From positions 1 to 10,402 of the forward strand of contig SKWF01000106.1 of assembly GCA_007129085.1 (NCBI GenBank): a stretch of 10,402 bases of DNA, given 5' to 3'. Within the stretch, counting starts at the first letter, position 1. The number at the start of each line of letters is the position of its first letter. This DNA comes from Balneolaceae bacterium (GTDB lineage Bacteria > Bacteroidota > Rhodothermia > Balneolales > Balneolaceae). This document shows, piece by piece, positions 1 to 6,225 of the stretch. A program made the position numbers and the translations under genes. The notes under the pieces were generated by a model. It did not search any database. It was not told where the DNA came from and saw only the letters and a program-made list of their open reading frames with translations.

Positions 1-142
1 CCGTTTTACAGGATATACCGCTGGTGCCAATTACTATTTTGCAGGTCGCACTCGGTTGTCGGTGAATTACGAATTCCGGGATGATGAGATGAACCCGAAT
101 CTTGGAAATATGCTCACGATGCAGATGCAAATTGTTCTTTAA
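1..142 (+). CDS. C-terminal end of an outer-membrane beta-barrel protein (probable porin), 5' truncated
   Basis: Read in the frame starting at base 2, the sequence gives 46 codons and a TAA stop at 140-142. The peptide has alternating polar and hydrophobic/aromatic residues typical of outer-membrane strands: GANYYFAG, then TRLSVNYEF, then an acidic turn (RDDEMNP), then a last strand ending MLTMQMQIVL. The order strand, charged turn, final strand with alternating Gln and hydrophobic residues resembles the end of phosphate-selective porin (OprO/OprP-like) and related FCB-group porins. The family name is an inference from this short tail; the barrel character is better supported. The protein would sit in the outer membrane and admit small solutes. 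It is followed 12 bases later by a terminator, so it ends its transcription unit. The start and most of the gene lie outside the window. Confidence 0.7.
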   Translation, partial: RFTGYTAGANYYFAGRTRLSVNYEFRDDEMNPNLGNMLTMQMQIVL

Positions 143-154
143 GAGATTCAATTA

Positions 155-185
155 GCCCTGCGTGGTCGTGATGCAGGGTATTTTT
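155..185 (+). terminator. Rho-independent terminator after the porin gene
   Basis: CCCTGCGT (156-163) pairs with ATGCAGGG (171-178), giving an 8-bp stem with one G-T pair and a 7-base loop. A TATTTTT tract follows directly. It lies 12 bases after the stop codon and separates the porin unit from the tmRNA gene. Confidence 0.8.
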
Positions 186-346
186 GCTTGATGATAACTT
201 CATCTGCCTGGAACAAGATTCAGCTAATAGTATTTTCAGACGGGTTGAGCGTTGAATATAGGGGTACGATTTGGCTGTCTATTTCGTTATATTATAGAAC
301 TGTGAAAGACGAAGTTCTTTCTGACGGCAATGTTCATTGACAATTT

Positions 347-709
347 GGGGGTGTAACGGATTCGACGGGCTGCGTACAATTGCAGGCTGCATGCCGAGGA
401 TGACCGATGGTACTCGTAAATCAACCATCATGGACTTATGTAATTGACAACAATTACTCATACCGACTAGCTGCGTAAAGCAGCTGTCCGTTCCTGTGGG
501 CGTTCGTCTATTGACCCTGCACGGAGCGCCGATTAGATAGACTTTTCCCAAGCGCGTGTCTGTCGCGTGGAAGGAGAACTTAATGCAGACTAGGTTGAAG
601 TTGCTTTGCTGTTGAGCACTGCTTCAATCGAAACCTTAATCAGCAGCTAAGCATGTAGATGCTTGACGATTTACCTTCTCGGACCGGGGTTCAACTCCCC
701 GCACCTCCA
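347..709 (+). ncRNA. ssrA: Transfer-messenger RNA (tmRNA), one-piece form
   Basis: tmRNA rescues ribosomes stalled on mRNAs without a stop codon. With SmpB it enters as alanyl-tRNA, then serves as template for a degradation tag. The 5' end GGGGGUG (347-353) pairs with CACCUCC (702-708) to form the acceptor stem. The third pair is the G-U that alanyl-tRNA synthetase recognises, and A709 is the discriminator base. The conserved GGATTCGACGGG follows the 5' strand, and the T arm CGGGG-TTCAACT-CCCCG is at 685-701. Between these lie a tag reading frame (440-478), a hairpin holding its stop codon (469-485) and a long region able to form the usual pseudoknots. The length is about 363 nt, normal for a one-piece tmRNA. 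CCA is not encoded: the DNA after A709 reads CTTA, so nucleotidyltransferase must add it. No permuted (two-piece) arrangement is seen. The ends are predicted from pairing. Confidence 0.96.
440..478 (+). other. tmRNA proteolysis-tag reading frame, tag (A)VIDNNYSYRLAA
   Basis: Aligning with the E. coli tag region (GCA AAC GAC GAA AAC TAC) places the resume codon at GTA (440-442). The frame then reads V-I-D-N-N-Y-S-Y-R-L-A-A with TAA at 476-478. The first Ala of the finished tag comes from the charged tmRNA. The stop lies in the loop of a hairpin, AGCTGC (469-474) with GCAGCT (480-485), the position of helix 5 in known tmRNAs. The C-terminal LAA is the usual ClpXP/ClpAP recognition end; Arg at the fourth-last position replaces the common Ala. 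The YSY segment recalls the Salinibacter tag as I remember it. The frame and C-terminus are firm; the exact resume codon is less sure. Confidence 0.8.
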
Positions 710-732
710 CTTATCTGCTTACAGATTGTTAG

Positions 733-772
733 AAAGCCCTGTACTTTATTTTATAAAGTCAGGGCTTTTTTT
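733..772 (+). terminator. Rho-independent terminator after ssrA
   Basis: AAAGCCCTG (733-741) pairs with CAGGGCTTT (760-768). The inner arms ACTTTAT and ATAAAGT extend the stem to about 16 bp, with one unpaired T. The stem runs into a T-rich tract (766-772). It lies 24 bases after the mature tmRNA end and fits a tmRNA precursor trimmed at its 3' end. Confidence 0.88.
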
Positions 773-1020
773 ATATATAGATGTCTTTCTTTTTCAGAAA
801 AACGCTTTTATTGCACCCCACAGGGCTGAAATAATTAATAAGACAGGCGCAATTTATTGTAAAAATATGATGACTTTGTAGTACAGCTCTTTGTATCGTG
901 TTATTTTCTTAACTGATTTATTGGCTACTTGGTAGCGAAATAAAATTTATTTGTAACATTTATCCTCAGTTCTTCTCTCTTCATATAAGGAAAATTTGTA
1001 GGTATAGGCTATTATTTGAA
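773..1020. other. Non-coding gap between ssrA and the sigma-factor gene
   Basis: These AT-rich 248 bases hold no convincing gene. A small hairpin, GCTAC-TTG-GTAGC (924-936), precedes AT-rich sequence. Near matches to the Bacteroidota -7 box TAnnTTTG occur at 946-953 (TTTATTTG), 991-998 (AAAATTTG) and 1010-1018 (TATTATTTG, one base too long). None has a convincing -33 TTTG at proper spacing, so the promoter of the sigma gene is not assigned. There is no clear Shine-Dalgarno sequence before the ATG at 1021. Confidence 0.5.
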
Positions 1021-1587
1021 ATGAAAAATGCTCAAATCACACAATTGCTAAAAGAGGCCGGTGACGGTGAAGATGAGGTTTATAGTGAGTTAATGCCTCA
1101 TGTGTATAATCAACTGCGTGACATCGCATATTCGCATCTTATAAAAGAGGCGCAAGAGCATACCTATAGTAAAACAGATCTAGTACACGAAGCTTTCATA
1201 AAACTTTTTGAGTACGAAAAAACGGATTATAAAGATAGAAACCATTTCTATGCGATAGCCTCACGCTGTATGCGTCAGATTTTAGTGGATCATGCCCGTA
1301 AAAAGCTTGCTGACAAACGGGGCGGTGATGCTGTTGAGGTGACGTTTATCGATCAAATGATGCAAGAGAAAAATGAGGCATCAAATCTAATTGAGATTGA
1401 TGAAGCACTTAAAAAGCTTGAAATAGTGGATGAGCAGTTAGCACGCATTGTTGAGTATCGATATTTTGGGGAGATGAGTATTGATTGCACTGCGGATTTA
1501 TTGGGGATTTCATCAAGTACGGTTACTCGAAATTGGAAAAAAGCCAGGGGATGGTTGTACAGAGAATTAAAAAAGCCGGTGGAATGA
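1021..1587 (+). CDS. ECF-type RNA polymerase sigma factor, Ser/Thr-kinase-associated type
   Basis: This 188-residue cytoplasmic sigma factor directs RNA polymerase to a specific promoter set. Sigma region 2 spans about residues 5-100 and includes LVHEAFIKL (54-62) and the stretch NHFYAIASRCMRQILVDHARKK (74-95), both hallmarks of the Sigma70_ECF / TIGR02999-like family. Region 4 (about 122-185) ends in a helix-turn-helix, ADLLGISSSTVTRNWKKAR (158-176). Length is normal for the family, and the ATG at 1021 gives the standard short N-terminus (xITQLLKEA). In classical ECF factors the segment before LVxE is acidic (DAED); here it is S50-K51-T52-D53, lacking most of that charge. In the kinase-linked Vibrio factor EcfP the missing charge is supplied by threonine phosphorylation, so T52 is a candidate phosphosite (inference). 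The kinase gene follows after 61 bases, probably co-transcribed. No anti-sigma gene is seen. The regulon is unknown. Confidence 0.93.
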   Translation: MKNAQITQLLKEAGDGEDEVYSELMPHVYNQLRDIAYSHLIKEAQEHTYSKTDLVHEAFIKLFEYEKTDYKDRNHFYAIASRCMRQILVDHARKKLADKRGGDAVEVTFIDQMMQEKNEASNLIEIDEALKKLEIVDEQLARIVEYRYFGEMSIDCTADLLGISSSTVTRNWKKARGWLYRELKKPVE

Positions 1588-1648
1588 CGCTATTTAATTC
1601 ATAATCTCGCTAATAGGGTAAAGGAATACTTTAAACTGATAGATTGAT

Positions 1649-4306
1649 ATGCAAACGAATAGGTGGCAAGAGATTTCTAACGTGTTGGATGAAGTTCTGA
1701 CGATTGATGAATCAGAACAGATTACTTACCTGGAAGAGAAGTATGGAGAGGATGAAAAACTGGTAGATGAGGTTAAGGAATTTTTACGCTCTATACAGGA
1801 ATCGGAAGAAACCAGCTTTTTGGAAAGTGCCAGAGACGACAATGAAAGCCTTCTCAAAGATCTCAACCCGTCGGCAATTAGTGAGAGGCTTACATCGGGT
1901 GATCTTGTTGGAAGTACTGTAGGCCCGTATAAAATTACGGAACTCCTTGGAAAAGGGGGAATGGGCAGTGTTTATAAAGCCGTGAGGAATGATGGCCAAT
2001 TTGATCAAACCGTGGCTATTAAGTTTATCAATATCCAAAATGCAAGTGAGCTTGCCAGAAACCGGTTTAAACAGGAACAGAAAATTTTAGCAAATTTGCA
2101 GCACTCCAATATAGCTATGCTGCTGGATGGCGGAGTGATGGAGAACGGGCTTCCGTACCTTATCATGGAATATGTAGAGGGTACGCGAATTGATTCCTAC
2201 TGTAACAACAAAACGTTGAGTTTGCCTGATAGGTTAGCGTTGATTAAAAAGATTCTTGACGCTATCGAATATGCACATTCAAATCTTGTTATTCACCGAG
2301 ATTTAAAGCCGAATAATATTTTAGTTACTGAATCCGGTGAGGTGAAAATTTTAGATTTTGGGATCGCAAAACTGCTGGATGAAGATGGTGATTTAAATGA
2401 ACCACTGACCAGGACCGGCCAGCGGCTTTGGACCCCGCAGTATGCAGCACCGGAACAGGTACTTGAAAAACCCGCCCAGTTGCAGACCGATATTTATGCT
2501 CTCGGCATGTTGATGTATAAAATATTGAGTGGGAGCCAACCGTATCAGTTTAAGGAAAAAAGCATCCACCAGGTGGAACGGGCAATTTTAGAGGAAAACC
2601 CATCGCTGATGAGCCGCAGGGTGCAAGAAGTAGATAATGATAAAGTTTTGACAAACTTTGGCATTAAGAAAAGAGCTTTAGCTAAAGAACTGTCGAATGA
2701 TCTGGATGCTATAGTAGCAAAAGCGATACGCAAAGAGCCGGAATACAGGTATTCATCTGTTTCGTTGCTGCTGGAAGATTTAACGAACTTCGAGAAGGAT
2801 ATGCCGGTAATGGCCCGGCGCGGCAACTTAACCTATCGGGCTAAGAAATACATCAAACGGAACAGACAGCCGATACTTTTCGCGGCACTTTTGTTGATGG
2901 TTATTTCGGGACTTGTATTTTATTACACGGCTCAGGTTAACGAACAACGGGTTGTTGCTGAACGTCAGGCAGCAAATTCACAACAAATGACAGAGTTCCT
3001 GGTTGGAATTTTTGAGAGTGCAAACCCACATCATCATGACGGAATGGAAGCCGGGCTTTCGGCACCTATTGGAGATGTGCTGGAAACGAATATCGACCGA
3101 ATGGATGAGGAGCTGGAAGGGCAACCACTGCTAAGGGGAAGTCTTAAAACCACACTCGGAAAGATGTATCTGCGGCTTGGGGAGTTCGATCGGGCCGAAG
3201 TGCTGACCACGGACGCTATCGAATCACTCAGTTTGCTTGATATGGATACGCGTGAGGAGCTCGCATCTGCGCTGTATGAACTTGGCCGCGTTCATCAGGA
3301 AAGAGGGAATACCGAAATGGCTGACTCTCTGCTTCTGGAGGCGATTGAAATTCATGAGCGGACAGAATTGGGGCTTGCGGATGAACAGGCCCTTGCTGCT
3401 GTAAGTATGTATGCCAACCTGCAGTGGTTTAACCATGGAGATTTTCATACTGCAGATTCATTGCTGACCCAAAATTTAGAGATTCGGTACCAGCATTATA
3501 GTGATGATCCCGGTAATCTTGCTGTGGGGCACAACGACCTTGCGGCGATGAATCACGGTCGTGGAAGTTTTAGTGATGCGTCCTATCACTACCGGCAAGC
3601 TATCGATCTTTATCGGGAAGCTCTGGGGGATCATCCCTCAAAGGCAGTGGTTATGGGGAACTATTCGCAACTGCTAAAAGAGTACAACCGGCTTGATGAA
3701 GCCAGGGAAATACAGCAAAACTCTTTAGATATCCATATTGAATCTTCGGGAGAGCGAACAATTGACACAGGACTGGGATATGGGAATTTAGCAGATATCA
3801 ACCTGCTGGAAGGAAATCTTGAAGCTGCAGACTCTTTGGTTACAAAATCAATAGATATTTTAACGGAAATTTATGGGGAGGTGCATCCGTTTGTAGGAAG
3901 GAATAAACTTATTCGGGCAAATATTTTGATGGAACAGGGGCATTTAACCGAGGCTGAAAATTTGAGTACAACTCTTATTGATGAATACCAACAGTTATAC
4001 CCACCAACTCATGGCCGCCAATCTGACCCATTGCTGACCACAGGGAAAATTTACCTGAGGTTAGGGAATCCGGTAGAGGCTCGGCAGTATCTGGTTGAGG
4101 CTGTAGAAATAAGAAAGGAAGGCTATTCTGAAGAGAGTTGGAGAACAGCTGTAGCTATGAAGACACTGGCTGAGGCACTTATTGAGCTTGATGAAAGTGA
4201 ACGGGCCGAAGAGCTTTTAACGGTGAGCATAGGAATATTGGGTAACGAATTCGGTGAAGAAGATTTTCGTTTTGTCGAAGCAAATGAGTTGAAAGGTTCA
4301 CTTTAG
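1649..4306 (+). CDS. Transmembrane Ser/Thr protein kinase with C-terminal TPR repeats
   Basis: This 885-residue Hanks-type kinase phosphorylates proteins on Ser/Thr; the adjacent sigma factor is the likely partner. Residues 1-70 form an acidic helical region with the pattern RWQEISNVLDEVL...YLEEKYGED..LVDEVKEFL, common at the N-terminus of such kinases. The kinase domain runs from about 93 to 385. It has the glycine loop GKGGMG (101-106), VAIK with lysine K125, a probable helix-C glutamate E143, HRDLKPNN with D218 and N223, DFG (236-238), a Thr-containing activation loop (LTRTGQRLWTP, 253-263) and APE (267-269). All catalytic residues are present, so it should be active. A basic stretch (YRAKKYIKRNRQ, 396-407) precedes one membrane helix (about 408-427), so the kinase faces the cytoplasm. 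Residues from about 494 to 870 are TPR-like helical pairs predicted to lie in the periplasm, perhaps as a sensor or protein-binding surface. No clear Shine-Dalgarno sequence is seen: AAGGAA at 1621 is too distant. The ATG is supported by the family N-terminus. Confidence 0.95.
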   Translation: MQTNRWQEISNVLDEVLTIDESEQITYLEEKYGEDEKLVDEVKEFLRSIQESEETSFLESARDDNESLLKDLNPSAISERLTSGDLVGSTVGPYKITELLGKGGMGSVYKAVRNDGQFDQTVAIKFINIQNASELARNRFKQEQKILANLQHSNIAMLLDGGVMENGLPYLIMEYVEGTRIDSYCNNKTLSLPDRLALIKKILDAIEYAHSNLVIHRDLKPNNILVTESGEVKILDFGIAKLLDEDGDLNEPLTRTGQRLWTPQYAAPEQVLEKPAQLQTDIYALGMLMYKILSGSQPYQFKEKSIHQVERAILEENPSLMSRRVQEVDNDKVLTNFGIKKRALAKELSNDLDAIVAKAIRKEPEYRYSSVSLLLEDLTNFEKDMPVMARRGNLTYRAKKYIKRNRQPILFAALLLMVISGLVFYYTAQVNEQRVVAERQAANSQQMTEFLVGIFESANPHHHDGMEAGLSAPIGDVLETNIDRMDEELEGQPLLRGSLKTTLGKMYLRLGEFDRAEVLTTDAIESLSLLDMDTREELASALYELGRVHQERGNTEMADSLLLEAIEIHERTELGLADEQALAAVSMYANLQWFNHGDFHTADSLLTQNLEIRYQHYSDDPGNLAVGHNDLAAMNHGRGSFSDASYHYRQAIDLYREALGDHPSKAVVMGNYSQLLKEYNRLDEAREIQQNSLDIHIESSGERTIDTGLGYGNLADINLLEGNLEAADSLVTKSIDILTEIYGEVHPFVGRNKLIRANILMEQGHLTEAENLSTTLIDEYQQLYPPTHGRQSDPLLTTGKIYLRLGNPVEARQYLVEAVEIRKEGYSEESWRTAVAMKTLAEALIELDESERAEELLTVSIGILGNEFGEEDFRFVEANELKGSL

Positions 4307-4450
4307 GTCACTTTCAGTTTTTTTGAAGTCTGAACCGATATGTTATTCATTTAGTTTCTCTACTGTAGACGTTCTCTCAAGTTTGATTCGTTCTAATAAG
4401 AAATAAATCCTATTATTAAGGTTTAAAGAGAGATTAAAGAACGAATATTT

Positions 4451-6076
4451 ATGCAGCCGCAATATACAGAACAGTCACCCCCTTTTTGGCAGCGCCATAG
4501 GAAAGGTATTATCATAACATCGGTTATATTTCTTGTTTTCGCAGCAGGGGGATTTTTTCTTTACAATAGCGCTGAAAAGATGCTTGAAGATCGGTTTTTA
4601 CAAGCAATTGATGAACCGTTGGGGCCGGATAGGGAGTGGGTTTACGACGACATTGATGTTGGAATTTTTCCACCACGGTTAACGATTTATGGACTCAAAA
4701 TACGAAATCTGGTCCCTTTTGAGGATCAACGGCTGGAGAGAGAAGCGGACGCAGTTCGGGATTTTAGAGCAGAACAGATAGAAGTCAAGTCTGTAGGTTT
4801 TGGTGATCTCATTAGGTCGGCTGAACTACATATAGGTTCTGTAATGGTTCACTCTCCTGAAATTGCCGTGTTATTTCGTCCAACGACCGACATTGATTTC
4901 CAAAATGGCGGCGATCAGGTTTTAGAGAAAATTACGGTTTCAGAGCTCGAAATCATCAACGGAAATATAGATGTTTTTGCTTATCGTGCTGATCAAGAAT
5001 CAGTTGCCGATATTAAAGGGATGAATTTGTTTATTGATGATTTTACGTATCAAGATTCAAATCGTCTTCTCAGAGATTGGGCACCATATTTTTCTGTTCA
5101 GTTGGAGTCGTTATCTGCAAAATTTCCTGATGAAACCTATCAGGTAAAAATTGGGCAGACATCATACGATAGTAATGACCAAAAATTGAGAATTAACAAC
5201 GGAAAGCTGATGCCGCTCTTATCACCCCAGGAACTGCCTGAAAAAATTGGCGAGGAGGTAGATCATTTTGATATTGAGTCCGGAGTGATAGAGATACACG
5301 GAGTTGATGCGGATAGCTGGATTGAATCTCGACTTCTACACGCCGATTACGCGACACTTGATAGCCTACAGCTGCGTATTTCAAGAGATAAAAATTATCC
5401 GGATAAAGAGAGGACTAAACGTCCACTTCCTGCTGTAATGTTAAAAAACTTCCCATATTCAGTAGCGCTTGACAGCATCCGCTGGACGAATGGGCTGATC
5501 AGCTACCGGCAATGGAAGGAAGGGCAAGATCAGTATGGAGAGGTAACGTTTAATGAGATTGATCTTGCCATGAAGAATATTCAAAATCGTGATGAGAGTG
5601 AACCGGTTACGGCTGTGGCAAAAACAAAATTGATGGATAAAAGCGACTTTGAAGTAGATTTTAGCTTTATGATGGATGATTCAGGTAAACACGATATATC
5701 AGGCCGGTTAAGCTCTATGGACTTAACAGCATTTAATAGTGTGTTTAGTCCTCTTGCTTTTATGAAAATACAGGATGATGCGGTGCTTGATTACCTGGAG
5801 TTTGATTTCCGGGCTAACGATGAAAAAGCGACCGGGAATGTAACGATGATCTACGATGGATTGTCGGTACGAAAACTCAACGAAGATACATTAGAGGAGT
5901 CCACATCAACCCGGCTGGTCTCTTTTGTGGCAAATCTTACATCGGTTCGGTCCGATAATGATGAGGATGATCCTCGTATCGGAGAGATTGATCTTGAGAG
6001 GGATAAGGAACGTTCAATGTTTACCTATTGGTGGCACACTTTGCGCGAAGGGTTAAAAGAGAGCGTAGGCATGTAA
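4451..6076 (+). CDS. AsmA-like membrane-anchored protein of unknown function
   Basis: This 541-residue protein has a short cytoplasmic N-terminus with basic residues (WQRHRKG), one membrane helix (about 19-38) and a large periplasmic region. That region consists of beta-rich units resembling AsmA/DUF748 proteins: ...LTIYGLKIRNL (77-87), AEQIEVKSVGFGDLIRSAEL (107-126), IGSVMVHSPEIAVLF (128-142) and ITVSELEIINGNIDVF (161-176). This cadence of a strand, a short linker, then 'I..V.V..PEI.V' is the AsmA pattern. The C-terminus (521-541, with FTYWWHTLREGLK) resembles the 'F.Y.W..L..GLK' ending I recall in FCB-group AsmA-like proteins. Members of this superfamily help outer-membrane assembly or form bridge-like lipid-transfer proteins. 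This one is shorter than most bridge-forming members, so a bridging role is not supported. It lies 144 bases after the kinase gene, with no convincing terminator between them, so read-through is possible. Superfamily assignment is moderately sure; the function is not known. Confidence 0.65.
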   Translation: MQPQYTEQSPPFWQRHRKGIIITSVIFLVFAAGGFFLYNSAEKMLEDRFLQAIDEPLGPDREWVYDDIDVGIFPPRLTIYGLKIRNLVPFEDQRLEREADAVRDFRAEQIEVKSVGFGDLIRSAELHIGSVMVHSPEIAVLFRPTTDIDFQNGGDQVLEKITVSELEIINGNIDVFAYRADQESVADIKGMNLFIDDFTYQDSNRLLRDWAPYFSVQLESLSAKFPDETYQVKIGQTSYDSNDQKLRINNGKLMPLLSPQELPEKIGEEVDHFDIESGVIEIHGVDADSWIESRLLHADYATLDSLQLRISRDKNYPDKERTKRPLPAVMLKNFPYSVALDSIRWTNGLISYRQWKEGQDQYGEVTFNEIDLAMKNIQNRDESEPVTAVAKTKLMDKSDFEVDFSFMMDDSGKHDISGRLSSMDLTAFNSVFSPLAFMKIQDDAVLDYLEFDFRANDEKATGNVTMIYDGLSVRKLNEDTLEESTSTRLVSFVANLTSVRSDNDEDDPRIGEIDLERDKERSMFTYWWHTLREGLKESVGM

Positions 6077-6161
6077 TAGTTAAGCCTCCAATTCCCATTT
6101 GTTATGGCTTAGTTAGGAGTTTGTTTTGGCAGCCGATGCCGGATCAATAGACCGCTGTATC

Positions 6162-6202
6162 TATTCCAAAATTTTATATATTTGAAATTGGTTTTTGGAA
6201 TA
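6162..6202. promoter_or_regulatory. Perfect 10-bp inverted repeat framing a promoter -7 box
   Basis: TATTCCAAAA (6162-6171) and TTTTGGAATA (6193-6202) are perfect reverse complements separated by 21 bases. The exact Bacteroidota-type -7 box TATATTTG (6177-6184) lies between the arms. The centres of the arms are about 31 bases apart, roughly three helical turns, so a dimeric regulator could bind both on one face. Alternatively the arms form an mRNA hairpin, if transcription starts upstream. The pairing is seen directly; the regulatory role is inferred. Confidence 0.5.
6177..6184 (+). promoter_or_regulatory. Candidate -7 promoter box for the tricorn protease gene
   Basis: TATATTTG matches the Bacteroidota consensus TAnnTTTG exactly. 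It would start transcription about 7 bases downstream, leaving a leader of about 35 bases before the ATG at 6226. No TTTG is found at the expected -33 position, so the promoter may need an activator or may be weak. Confidence 0.45.
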
Positions 6203-6215
6203 ATCACATCTAATT

Positions 6216-6219
6216 GGAG
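6216..6219 (+). promoter_or_regulatory. Shine-Dalgarno sequence that fixes the tricorn start
   Basis: GGAG lies 6 bases before the ATG at 6226. It argues against a TTG start at 6214, which would put the ribosome site inside the coding frame and add MELF ahead of an ideal signal peptide. It is one of the few clear Shine-Dalgarno sequences in the window. Confidence 0.7.
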
Positions 6220-6225
6220 CTTTTT

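Noticed and set aside
245..295. Possible ssrA promoter: TACGATTTG (265-273) with TTG at 245-247, or TATTAT at 290-295
   Set aside because: TACGATTTG has one base too many for TAnnTTTG, and the TATTAT box has no -35 element at proper spacing. A promoter must lie here, but I cannot fix it.
279..551. Open frame of 90 codons on the - strand across the tmRNA 5' half
   Set aside because: It is antisense to a structured RNA gene and has no recognisable domain.
663..881. Open frame of 72 codons on the + strand overlapping the tmRNA 3' end and terminator
   Set aside because: It begins inside the tmRNA tRNA-like domain, crosses the terminator and shows no protein-like pattern.
4300..4335. Possible terminator after the kinase gene (T7 tract at 4319-4325)
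   Set aside because: The preceding bases form only a weak, broken stem. The repeated TCACTTT looks accidental.
6214..6225. Upstream TTG start for the tricorn protein
   Set aside because: The GGAG ribosome site lies within this extension, and the ATG at 6226 gives a standard signal peptide.
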